Origin: an uncultured Beijerinckiaceae bacterium
Lineage (GTDB): Bacteria; Pseudomonadota; Alphaproteobacteria; Rhizobiales; Beijerinckiaceae
Direction of reading: 5' to 3'
DNA length: 15,809 nt
Assembly: GCA_937863205.1 (NCBI GenBank)
Contig: CALMGA010000293.1
Location: forward strand, 1-15,809
A program made the translations under genes and the position numbers. Below the pieces are notes generated by a model. That model was given only the letters and a program-made list of their open reading frames with translations, did not search any database and was not told the origin of the DNA. The stretch's first letter is position 1, and each line of letters opens with the position of its first letter. Positions 1-6,403 of the stretch are shown one piece after another.

Positions 1-717
1 ACGCTGGGCGGGCGGCGATGACCGCCCATGAGCGAGGGTGTTGACCCAGGCAAGCTGGCGGTCGCCGCGATCCAGGAACCCTGGTACGCGCACGCGGCTC
101 AGCTCAGTGATGAGGCAGGTTGCGGAAGCCGCGGCGGGCGGTAGGATTATGGAAGGAGTGCCGGGAGTGGGTCCCGTTTGGGCGCCGATCAGCCCGTCAG
201 CCGGATCCTTTTCCACGCTGTTTCTCAATCGAAGCACTCGCGACTGCTGGGAGATGTACCGATCGGGAAGTCGGCATGATGCTGTCTTGGGTCCAGCGGC
301 TGCCGGATCCCAAGCCGCACCTGCTTGCACGGTTGGAGACCCTACAGACCTCGAACGCCGGCAGGCTTTGACCGTGGTTCCCCGAAGGGACGGTTGCCAC
401 ATCGCTCGCGCGATCAACCGGATCGTCGTCGAGACAATACAAGACGATCTATCGAGCTCTTGATGACGGGGTTGACGTCGTCGTGCGCTTGCTCGCCGTC
501 CCGGGGACGCTCTCCAAGTCCACGATGTTCGGCGTGACGCCGTGGTCACGGGCCGAAGTCACGGGCCGGAGAGTCGGATCGGGGAGGAGGGAGCGACGAC
601 GTTGGCTGTCAGTGATCATCATGACCAACGCCCGTCATACGTGCGGACGGGACGAAGATGTTCAATCTGTCGGGTACGTGCCACGAGATTAGCAGGGCGT
701 TTCGATCTGTAACTGAA
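1..717. other. Region without a recognisable gene
   Basis: I recognise no gene here. Several frames stay open on both strands, for example a plus frame from about 38 to 463 and a minus frame with no stop from about 549 through the left edge (its first ATG is at 402). None of the translations resembles a family I know, and they are rich in Arg, Ser and Pro in the manner of chance frames. Start codons lack clear ribosome binding sites. A 13-bp tandem duplication (GTCACGGGCCG plus two bases, twice) lies at 545-570. A short perfect hairpin, CTTCTC-A-GAGAAG, lies just beyond at 758-770. Base use is less GC-skewed than in the rest of the window. The most natural reading is decayed or spacer DNA next to the broken gene at 718-1128, but a partial, unrecognised gene running off the left edge cannot be excluded. 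Confidence 0.4.
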
Positions 718-1128
718 TCACCCAAACCTGTACGAAACCAGCTCTTCTCCGAGCTTCCTTCTCAGAGAAGTCCGCAAGGATCTCGGGAAGTGAATCACGA
801 ATCCTGCAACCGAGTCGCTTCGAACCTGTCTAGACAAGCCGGTCGAATAGATGCCGTGGATGGCATAGCCGCCGTGGAAGAAGATCGCGTAGGGCATCGG
901 CGACATGTGGTACTTGCGCGAAGAGTGCATCAGTTCGAGGTGGGTCGGCGCGAAGCTGCCGCCTGGCGTGTAGAAACCCGAGCGCGCCGTCGAAACCGGC
1001 CAGTCGTAGTTGCCGCCGTTGATCTGAACGTGCATGCGCTGATGCGTGAGATCGATCGAAACCTGCACCGTCGCCTGCGCGGCGAACGGCTGAAGGCAGT
1101 ATATTCCTGCAACTATATTCGATTTCAT
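718..1128 (-). pseudogene. Truncated L,D-transpeptidase (YkuD/ErfK domain), catalytic motif lost
   Basis: The first ~97 of 136 residues read as a small periplasmic L,D-transpeptidase of the YkuD (ErfK/YbiS/YcfS/YnhG) family, which makes 3-3 cross-links in peptidoglycan or attaches proteins to it. Residues 1-19 look like a weak signal peptide ending AAQA. They are followed by the strand SIDLTHQRMHV, the segment WPVSTARSGFYTPGGSF (43-59), the SPMPYAIFFHGG block (76-87) and AIHG (89-92) with the conserved His. In intact family members this is followed within about ten residues by a SHGCxR motif carrying the catalytic Cys. Here the similarity stops after STG (near position 838), and the remaining ~40 residues show no such motif before the stop. 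The gene therefore appears cut by a deletion or rearrangement and should be inactive. Upstream lies no strong ribosome binding site. Family assignment is confident; the cause of the truncation is inferred. Confidence 0.72.
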
Positions 1129-1338
1129 CCAACCGGCACGCAGTCGTTAACCCCCGTTACTCGAACTCTACCCCGAAGGTCATCGCATGCCTTGAGAACG
1201 CCGTAAACAGCGGTGCGCATTATCGGTTGATTTCAACCATTGCGGTCACCTCGCGGACACAGCGTGGCGACATAGGTCGGGAAAGCATGTGGGTCGGGAA
1301 AGGCCGGCGCGCAAGCCGCAGGAGCGGCCGGCGCGACG

Positions 1339-2250
1339 TCAGCCCGGACCCGTCCAGCTCAGCCGCGGCAGGGCGGCGTCGGCCCTCGTGCCATGCTCGT
1401 CGAGCAGATCCGCCAGGGCCGCCCGGTCGAGCCGGCCGTCGCTGGCGCCGTGCAGCCTGTCGCGGTGGATGCCGGCGGTGATGAACAGGGCGGCGACGCC
1501 CTGCCGGGCGGCCCCGGCGAGGTCGGTCGCGGCCGCATCGCCGATCGCCAGGATCCTGTGGCGCGGCGTCGGCCCGCGGATCGCCGCCGCCATGGCCAGC
1601 GCCCGATCGTAGATGGCCGGGTGCGGCTTGCCGGCCTGCACGACCTCGCCGCCCATCGCGGCATAGCGGGCTGCGATGGCGCCGGCGCAGAAGATGAGGG
1701 TGTCGCCGACCTCAACCACGAGGTCGGGATTGGCGCAGACGAGGGGCAGGCGGCGGGCCCGCAGCCCGGCGAGGAGGGGATCGTAGTCTTCGGGACGGTC
1801 GCCGGTGGCGTCGAGGCCGATGCACACGGCCATCTCCGCCGCGTCCGCATCGACCCGCTCGGGTGCCCTCGGGCCGCGCCGCGCCGCTTCGCGGCAGATC
1901 GCCGGCTCCCGTTCCGGTCCGATGCAGACGACCGGCGGGCAGCCGGCCGCCACCAGAAGGTCGGCGGTCACGTCGCCGGAGGTGGCGATGCGGTCGTAGC
2001 ACTCGCGCGGGACGGCGAGCCGGTCGAGGCGGGCCTGCACCTGAGCTTCCGGCGTCGGCGCATTGGTGACCAGCACCACCGTGCCGCCGGTCTGCCGGAA
2101 ACGGCCGAGCGCGTCCACGGCCGGGGAATGGTGGCGGACCCCGTTGTGCACCACGCCCCACACGTCGCAGAGCAGGACATCCATTTCGACCGAAACGGCG
2201 GCGAGACCCAGATCGAGGCGGGGGAGGTCGGAGCGGGTCGGCGCCGTCAT
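1339..2250 (-). CDS. HAD superfamily IIA hydrolase (NagD-like, TIGR01459 type)
   Basis: This 303-residue protein is a haloacid dehalogenase-type phosphatase of subclass IIA, related to NagD and p-nitrophenyl phosphatases. Motif I is DVWGVVHNG (29-37) with nucleophile Asp29. Motif II is VLVTNAP (59-65). The motif III lysine lies in QAGKPHP (Lys208), and motif IV is GDAAATD (237-243) with the Mg-binding Asp pair. The stretch between motifs II and III is the C2-type cap domain expected of the subclass. Length and motif layout fit the alphaproteobacterial subfamily TIGR01459, whose physiological substrate is not established. There is no signal peptide, so it should be cytoplasmic. The start ATG overlaps the stop of a possible 43-codon frame (ATGA), discussed under the repeat at 2324-2375. 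No strong Shine-Dalgarno is visible. It is transcribed away from the aminotransferase at 2508. The function is sure only at the level of hydrolase class. Confidence 0.88.
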   Translation of the reverse strand: MTAPTRSDLPRLDLGLAAVSVEMDVLLCDVWGVVHNGVRHHSPAVDALGRFRQTGGTVVLVTNAPTPEAQVQARLDRLAVPRECYDRIATSGDVTADLLVAAGCPPVVCIGPEREPAICREAARRGPRAPERVDADAAEMAVCIGLDATGDRPEDYDPLLAGLRARRLPLVCANPDLVVEVGDTLIFCAGAIAARYAAMGGEVVQAGKPHPAIYDRALAMAAAIRGPTPRHRILAIGDAAATDLAGAARQGVAALFITAGIHRDRLHGASDGRLDRAALADLLDEHGTRADAALPRLSWTGPG

Positions 2251-2323
2251 GCGGAGTTGGTCATGTGCTCGCGGCTAGCGGAGCGGCGGCCGGGGGTCAA
2301 GGCGTTCGCTGCTCGGCCGCCGC

Positions 2324-2375
2324 TCATGCTGCTGCTCTTGCTGCTGCCCTTGCCGCTGCCCTTGCCGCCGCCGCG
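2324..2375. repeat. Low-complexity CTG/CTTGCC tract in the divergent spacer
   Basis: This purine/pyrimidine-biased imperfect trinucleotide tract (CTGCTGCTCTTG, CTGCTGCCCTTG, CCGCTGCCCTTG units) sits between the divergent HAD and aminotransferase genes. On the minus strand, one frame running from GTG at 2378 to TGA at 2247 stays open for 43 codons. It would encode a Gly/Lys/Ser-rich tract (GKGSGKGSSKSSS) followed by a short basic tail, ending in an ATGA overlap with the HAD start codon. I do not call it a gene because no ribosome binding site precedes the GTG and the other two frames are also open. The rest of the 257-bp spacer (2251-2507) shows only the aminotransferase ribosome binding site at 2496-2503. 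Confidence 0.6.
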
Positions 2376-2495
2376 CACGGCGGGGCCGGCATGAGGAAAG
2401 CGGGATGCAGCTTTTCACCGATTGAAGCGCTTGGTGCTTGACGCCGCCGCCGAGAGGTCGAGCTTGGTCTCGCAGGAAACCCGCGACGGGATCCC

Positions 2496-2503
2496 AGGGA
2501 GGG
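2496..2503 (+). promoter_or_regulatory. Ribosome binding site of the aminotransferase
   Basis: AGGGAGGG lies four bases before the ATG at 2508 and fixes that start. It is one of the strongest Shine-Dalgarno sequences in the window. Confidence 0.7.
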
Positions 2504-2507
2504 CGCG

Positions 2508-3833
2508 ATGACAGCAAGCGCACAGCCGAACGACCTCGATGCCTATTGGATGCCCTACACGGCCAACCGCGCCTTCAAGCGCCGGCCGCGCCTGCTCGTC
2601 GCGGCGGAGAAGATGCACTACACCGCCGCCGACGGGCGGAGGGTTCTCGATGGCACCGCCGGCCTGTGGTGCTGCAACGCCGGCCACGGCCGGGCGCCGA
2701 TCGTGGCGGCGATCCAGGCCCAGGCGGCGACGCTCGACTTCACAGCGCCCTTCCAGTTCGGCCACCCGCGGGCGTTCCAGCTCGCCGGCCGCATCGCCGC
2801 CTTGGCGCCGGGCGACCTCGACCACGTCTTTTTCACCAACTCCGGGTCGGAGGCGGTCGATACGGCGCTGAAAATCGCGCTGGCTTATCACGCCCTGGGT
2901 GGCCGGGCCTCGCGGCAGCGCCTGATCGGGCGCGAGCGCGGCTACCACGGCGTCGGTTTCGGCGGCATGGCGGTGGGCGGCATCGGCGCCAACCGCAAGG
3001 CGTTCGGCCTGGGGCTGCCCGGCGTCGACCATCTGCCAACCACCTACGACCGCGAGCACCAGGCCTTCACGCGGGGCGAGCCGGCCTGGGGCGCCCATCT
3101 CGCCGACGACCTCGAACGCCTCGTCGCCCTGCACGATGCGTCCACGGTCGCCGCCGTGATCGTGGAGCCGATGGGCGGCTCGACCGGCGTGCTGCCGCCG
3201 CCGCAGGGCTATCTCCAGCGCCTGCGCGCCATCTGCGACCGCCACGCCATCCTGCTCATCTTCGACGAGGTGATCTCCGGCTTCGGGCGGCTTGGCGCCG
3301 CCTTCGCCGCCGAGCGCTACGGCGTGGTGCCGGACATGATCACCTTCGCCAAGGGCGTCACCTCCGGCACCGTGCCGATGGGCGGCGTTCTGGTGCGCGG
3401 CGCCATCCACGACGCCTTCATGGGAGGGGCCGAGAGGGCGGTGGAGCTGTTCCACGGCTACACCTATTCCGGCCATCCGCTCGCCTGCGCCGCCGGCCTC
3501 GCGACCCTCGACCTGTACCGCGACGAGGGCTTGTTCGAGCGCGCCCGCGAGCTGGAGCCGACCTGGGAGGAGGCGATGCACGGCCTGCGCGACATGCCCC
3601 ACGTGGTCGACATCCGGACCGTCGGCCTCACCGCCGCGATCGAGCTGGCGCCACGCCCGGACGCCGTCGGCGCCCGCGGCTACGAGGCGGTGGAAGCGGC
3701 CTTCTTCGACCACGACGTGGTTCTTCGCCAAGCCGGCGACAACGTCGTGCTGACGCCGCCCCTGATCGTTTCCGCCGACGAGATCGCGATCCTGGCCGGC
3801 CGCGTCCGCGCGGCGGTCGCCGGTGTGCCTTGA
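2508..3833 (+). CDS. Class III omega-amino acid:pyruvate aminotransferase (PLP)
   Basis: This 441-residue protein is a fold-type I, class III PLP aminotransferase closely resembling beta-alanine/omega-amino acid:pyruvate transaminases, which move the terminal amino group of beta-alanine or similar amines to pyruvate. The N-terminal YWMPYTANRAFKRRPRLL block (13-30) and DGTAGLWCCNAGHGR (48-62) are typical of this subgroup. NSGSEAVD (111-118) binds the PLP phosphate, IFDEVISGFGR (251-261) carries the Asp that contacts the PLP nitrogen (Asp253), and Lys282 in FAKGVTSG forms the Schiff base. HGYTYSGHPLACAAG (316-330) and the C-terminal TPPLI are also conserved. Length is usual for the family. The ATG is supported by the AGGGAGGG site. 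It appears to be transcribed alone, and no amine-catabolism partner is adjacent. The exact amine donor cannot be read from sequence; other omega-transaminases are possible. Confidence 0.9.
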   Translation: MTASAQPNDLDAYWMPYTANRAFKRRPRLLVAAEKMHYTAADGRRVLDGTAGLWCCNAGHGRAPIVAAIQAQAATLDFTAPFQFGHPRAFQLAGRIAALAPGDLDHVFFTNSGSEAVDTALKIALAYHALGGRASRQRLIGRERGYHGVGFGGMAVGGIGANRKAFGLGLPGVDHLPTTYDREHQAFTRGEPAWGAHLADDLERLVALHDASTVAAVIVEPMGGSTGVLPPPQGYLQRLRAICDRHAILLIFDEVISGFGRLGAAFAAERYGVVPDMITFAKGVTSGTVPMGGVLVRGAIHDAFMGGAERAVELFHGYTYSGHPLACAAGLATLDLYRDEGLFERARELEPTWEEAMHGLRDMPHVVDIRTVGLTAAIELAPRPDAVGARGYEAVEAAFFDHDVVLRQAGDNVVLTPPLIVSADEIAILAGRVRAAVAGVP

Positions 3834-3867
3834 TCCCTCCTGAGGGAGGCAGCCGGCCCCTTTGGGG
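3834..3867. terminator. Pair of short GC-rich hairpins after the aminotransferase
   Basis: Immediately after the TGA at 3831-3833, TCCCTC pairs with GAGGGA (3834-3847). CCCC-TTT-GGGG follows at 3857-3867. There is no run of T, so intrinsic termination is only possible. The structures could also act as a 3'-end stabiliser. The rest of the gap to 3921 holds only the next ribosome binding site. Confidence 0.3.
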
Positions 3868-3908
3868 AAAGGGCGACGATTCGGCAGGCTCGCGGGACGG
3901 CCCGTCGT

Positions 3909-3917
3909 CGAGGAGGA
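3909..3917 (+). promoter_or_regulatory. Ribosome binding site setting the start at 3922
   Basis: A GAGGAGGA-type site lies five to six bases before the ATG at 3922. It favours this start over the upstream in-frame ATG at 3862, which has no comparable site and would add 20 residues with no resemblance to the family. Confidence 0.6.
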
Positions 3918-3921
3918 TGCG

Positions 3922-4449
3922 ATGTCCTATTGCATACCCAACCGCCTGATCGTCACGGGTTCCGAAGACGATCTTTGCGACTTCACCTCCCGATGCTGCG
4001 AGGACTACGGGACCACGACCTGGTTCACGCTGTGCATGGATAAGGTGATGCCGCCGCCCGACGACTCACCCCCCGGCCAAGACTGGATCGAGGCCAACTG
4101 GGGCGCGGAAATCACCGAAGGCACCTCGTTCTGCAAGCGAAGCGTTGGGCGTCTCGAACTGAGATACCTGACGTTGCGAGGCCTGCCCTGCACCTTCTAC
4201 AGGGTGTTAGGAGAGCGCTTTCCCTTGCTCGACATCACGGCCGTCGCTGTTGACGGCTACGATTATGCCTACCACTTCCATGCCAAGGGCGGGATCATCG
4301 ACTCGTGGGATGAGATACCGCCCTGCGAGGCGCTGAGACAGGCTTTCGCCGCGCCCGGCGAGAAGGTTCCGACCCAGGCCGAGATCGACGAGATGCGCGC
4401 CGGGGCTCCGGCCCGGCTCGCCGCGCTGGCGCGGAAACCGGCCGGCTAA
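3922..4449 (+). CDS. Api92/YubB-like ferredoxin-fold domain protein (tentative)
   Basis: This 175-residue cytoplasmic protein has no signal peptide or membrane segment. The N-terminus (CIPNRLIVTGSEDDLCDF), the MPPP block near residue 40 and the WIEANWGAE segment near residue 57 resemble the layout of Api92/YubB (DUF1281-type) proteins. Those combine a CxNxLxVxG start, a PMP segment, an NWG motif and an aromatic-rich beta-sheet domain, and they occur on phages, plasmids and chromosomes. Their role is unknown. It is unusually rich in Cys for the window (near residues 4, 18, 24, 25 and 38). The C-terminus is a helical Ala/Arg tail. GC and codon use are less extreme than in its neighbours (TTG, AGA and AGG codons), which hints at a different origin. 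Family assignment rests on motif memory only and may be wrong. Confidence 0.6.
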   Translation: MSYCIPNRLIVTGSEDDLCDFTSRCCEDYGTTTWFTLCMDKVMPPPDDSPPGQDWIEANWGAEITEGTSFCKRSVGRLELRYLTLRGLPCTFYRVLGERFPLLDITAVAVDGYDYAYHFHAKGGIIDSWDEIPPCEALRQAFAAPGEKVPTQAEIDEMRAGAPARLAALARKPAG

Positions 4450-4480
4450 CCACGCGGACGCCTGTTCTCGCGCTTGTTTC

Positions 4481-4495
4481 GCCAATAGCATTGGC
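4481..4495. promoter_or_regulatory. Perfect inverted repeat GCCAAT-agc-ATTGGC
   Basis: This six-base perfect inverted repeat with a three-base loop lies 32 bp after the stop of the 3922-4449 gene. No T-run follows, so it is either a weak 3' hairpin or a protein-binding operator for the 4705 gene. Confidence 0.35.
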
Positions 4496-4575
4496 ACGAG
4501 ATTGACTGTCTTGTTATCGAAACCTCGAATAACCTGAATGCGAGCGATTGGTCCCCCTGATCTTGCCCCGCAGGT

Positions 4576-4593
4576 CGATACGAGTCCGTATCG
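4576..4593. promoter_or_regulatory. Perfect inverted repeat CGATACG-agtc-CGTATCG
   Basis: A seven-base perfect inverted repeat with a four-base spacer lies upstream of the 76-residue gene at 4705. The size and spacing fit the operator of a dimeric repressor (TetR, GntR or MarR classes use such sites). No regulator gene is adjacent, so its ligand protein is unknown. The 255-bp spacer (4450-4704) also has a possible TTGACT-17-TCGAAT promoter near 4502-4530, which is weak evidence. Confidence 0.35.
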
Positions 4594-4704
4594 GGATGAA
4601 ATCGGCCGGAACAGGCTGGCCCTCGACCCAAGCGACTTGCGCATCGCCCGGGGACGAGACACCTATAGTGCGTTATGTCGTAACAGGCAGGGAAGGGGCA
4701 GTGC

Positions 4705-4935
4705 ATGCCGAACGATGCCGATTCCTTTGACGAATGGACGAGCCGACCGTTTCAACCGGTGCGCCTCCATCGCGATGGCCCGCAGATGGAGGTCGGCGAG
4801 CGCGTCGTCGAGGCGCTGGAATACATCGCCGCGCAGTTGGGCGAGATTTCCCGCAAGATGGACCACGTCGGCTCGGGCTTCACCGCCTCCAAGGAGGATC
4901 TGGAGCAGATGAAGGACCTGCTTCGCAAGCTTTGA
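4705..4935 (+). CDS. Small hypothetical protein, 76 residues, helical C-terminus
   Basis: I do not recognise this protein. It starts at ATG with a purine-rich AGGGAAGGGG site about eight bases upstream, which supports real translation. The first ~28 residues are acidic and aromatic (NDADSFDEWTSRPFQPVRLH). Residues ~29-76 are strongly helical and heptad-like (VGERVVEALEYIAAQLGEISRKMDHV, then EDLEQMKDLLRKL), suggesting a short coiled coil or helical hairpin used for dimerisation or partner binding. There is no signal peptide or membrane segment. It lies 138 bp before metK in the same direction, so the two could share a transcript. Codon use matches the GC-rich neighbours. Nothing in it indicates a catalytic role. 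Confidence 0.7.
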   Translation: MPNDADSFDEWTSRPFQPVRLHRDGPQMEVGERVVEALEYIAAQLGEISRKMDHVGSGFTASKEDLEQMKDLLRKL

Positions 4936-5073
4936 AGGGCGCTTCCGGCCGTTGTGCCCGCACGGAGTGCCGAGCCGGCCCATTCACCATCAGATCCGTC
5001 CGGGGGCACCGAAGCTTGCTTTACCTCCAACGGCAAATTATGGCTGCGATCGTCTTGCAGGAGATTTCGCGAC
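4936..5073 (+). promoter_or_regulatory. metK leader, 138 bp
   Basis: This is the untranslated spacer before metK. A Shine-Dalgarno AGGAG at 5059-5063 precedes the GTG at 5074 by ten bases. GTGCCC (about 4955) can pair with GGGCAC (about 5003-5008), which could fold the leader. I looked for SAM-II and SAM/SAH riboswitch cores, which are common before alphaproteobacterial methionine-cycle genes, and did not find one I would call. Confidence 0.4.
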
Positions 5074-6273
5074 GTGGCACGCGCCAACTTCCTTTTCACC
5101 AGCGAATCCGTCTCCGAGGGCCATCCCGACAAGGTTTGCGACCGCATTTCGGATGAGGTGGTCGACCTGTTCTTCCGCGAGGGCGCCAAGGCCGGGCTCG
5201 ACCCCTACGGCATCCGCGTCGCCTGCGAAACGCTGGCCACCACCAACCGCGTGGTGATCGCCGGGGAGGTCCGCGGGCCCGCCATCGAGCCCGAGCGTAT
5301 CAAGGAGGTCGTGCGCGCCGCCATCAAGGACATCGGCTACGAGCAGGACGGCTTCCATTGGGAGCACGCGCAGATCGAGGTGCTGCTGCACGCCCAGTCG
5401 GCCGATATTGCGCAGGGCGTGGACTCCGCCGGCAACAAGGACGAGGGCGCCGGCGACCAGGGCATCATGTTCGGCTACGCCTGCCGCGAAACGCCGGAGC
5501 TGATGCCGGCGCCGATCTATTATTCCCACAAGATCCTCGAAGACCTCGCCCACGCCCGCAAGACGGGGGATGGGGAGGCGGCCAAGCTCGGCCCCGACGC
5601 CAAGAGCCAGGTCACCGTGCGCTACGTCGACGGCAAGCCGGTCGGCGTGACGCAGATCGTGCTCTCCACCCAGCACGTCGACGAGGACCTGTCGTCGGCC
5701 GACGTCCGTCGCATCGTCGAGCCTCACATCCGCAAGGCCCTGCCGGCCGATTGGATCTCGGAGGCCACCGTGTGGCACGTCAACCCGACCGGCAAGTTCG
5801 TGATCGGCGGCCCCGACGGCGACTGCGGCCTCACCGGGCGCAAGATCATCGTCGACACCTACGGCGGCGCCGCGCCGCACGGCGGCGGCGCCTTTTCCGG
5901 CAAGGACCCGACCAAGGTCGACCGCTCGGCCGCCTATGTCGCCCGCTACCTCGCAAAGAACGTCGTCGCCGCCGGCCTCGCCGGGCGCTGCACCATCCAG
6001 CTGTCCTACGCCATCGGCGTCGCCGAGCCGCTGTCGATCTATGTCGACACCCACGGCACCGGCACTGTGCCGGAAGAGAAGCTCGAAGCCGTGCTCGGGC
6101 AGATCATGCGCTTGTCGCCGCGCGGGATCCGCGAGCACCTCGGCCTCAACAAGCCGATCTACGCCCGCACGGCGTCCTACGGCCATTTCGGCCGCACCCC
6201 CGACGCCGACGGCGGCTTTTCCTGGGAAAAGACCGACCTGGTGGAAAAGCTCAAGGCGGCGGTCGCCGCCTAA
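5074..6273 (+). CDS. metK: S-adenosylmethionine synthetase (methionine adenosyltransferase)
   Basis: MetK makes S-adenosylmethionine from methionine and ATP, releasing phosphate and pyrophosphate, as a cytoplasmic tetramer. The 399-residue product has the N-terminal motif [15 protein letters not shown] (14-28) with His17 and Asp19. It also has the family signatures GAGDQG (125-130) and GGGAFSGKD (270-278), followed by the [12 protein letters not shown] helix. It ends with the conserved YGHFGR segment. I chose GTG at 5074 because the product then begins [20 protein letters not shown], the usual MetK N-terminus, and AGGAG sits at 5059-5063. The frame is open further upstream to 4954, but those 40 residues do not look like MetK. 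Length is about average; this version is the long type with an insertion around residues 162-178, as in alphaproteobacteria. The TAA stop is part of a hairpin (see 6271). trmB follows in the same direction and uses the product. Confidence 0.98.
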   Translation: MARANFLFTSESVSEGHPDKVCDRISDEVVDLFFREGAKAGLDPYGIRVACETLATTNRVVIAGEVRGPAIEPERIKEVVRAAIKDIGYEQDGFHWEHAQIEVLLHAQSADIAQGVDSAGNKDEGAGDQGIMFGYACRETPELMPAPIYYSHKILEDLAHARKTGDGEAAKLGPDAKSQVTVRYVDGKPVGVTQIVLSTQHVDEDLSSADVRRIVEPHIRKALPADWISEATVWHVNPTGKFVIGGPDGDCGLTGRKIIVDTYGGAAPHGGGAFSGKDPTKVDRSAAYVARYLAKNVVAAGLAGRCTIQLSYAIGVAEPLSIYVDTHGTGTVPEEKLEAVLGQIMRLSPRGIREHLGLNKPIYARTASYGHFGRTPDADGGFSWEKTDLVEKLKAAVAA

Positions 6274-6311
6274 GCAGGTTCGCGTTGGCAGGCCAACGCT
6301 TCACCTGCTTA
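6271..6311. repeat. Perfect two-part hairpin on the metK stop codon
   Basis: TAAGCAGGT (6271-6279) pairs with ACCTGCTTA (6303-6311). Inside it GCGTTGGC pairs with GCCAACGC around a two-base loop, with TC/TTC as an internal loop. The metK TAA is the first three bases of the outer arm. There is no T-run after it. The outer arm sequence is shared with the repeat at 6327-6374 and with the copy after uup, so this is probably a related member of the same repeat family. It may serve as a transcript 3' end or processing barrier between metK and trmB. Confidence 0.7.
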
Positions 6312-6326
6312 GGCCCTTGCTATGCC

Positions 6327-6374
6327 GCAGGTTTGGATCGCAAAACCGCAGGGCACTTTTGCGAAACCTGCTTA
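6327..6374 (-). repeat. Dispersed palindromic repeat, copy 1
   Basis: A nested hairpin: GCAGGTTT (6327-6334) pairs with AAACCTGC (6364-6371), and inside it CGCAAAA (6339-6345) pairs with TTTTGCG (6357-6363). Its reverse complement matches the sequence at 12220-12268 nearly base for base. Both copies are intergenic. Together with the hairpin at 6271-6311 it fills most of the metK-trmB gap (6274-6403). This suggests a REP-like or miniature element of this genome. Confidence 0.7.
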
Positions 6375-6403
6375 GCGGGCGAACGGGCGCGGGCCGCCAT
6401 CGG

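Noticed and set aside
718..838. A frame-shifted continuation of YkuD containing RLGCRIR
   Set aside because: Only the Gly-Cys pair recalls SHGCxR; the surrounding residues do not match, so I do not treat it as a simple frameshift of the catalytic motif.
790..840. tRNA fragment suggested by a GGTTCGAA-like string
   Set aside because: No acceptor, D or anticodon arms can be folded around it.
1393..2394. 333-codon plus-strand open frame
   Set aside because: It is antisense to the HAD hydrolase, whose motifs are all present in order; the plus frame shows no family and ends in the low-complexity tract.
3592..3607. Second parS-like CCCACGTGGT inside the aminotransferase gene
   Set aside because: It matches parS poorly outside the CACGTG core and lies in coding sequence for conserved residues.
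5010..5060. SAM/SAH riboswitch-like CCAACGGC near the metK start
   Set aside because: The remainder of the conserved core and the pairing expected of that riboswitch are missing.
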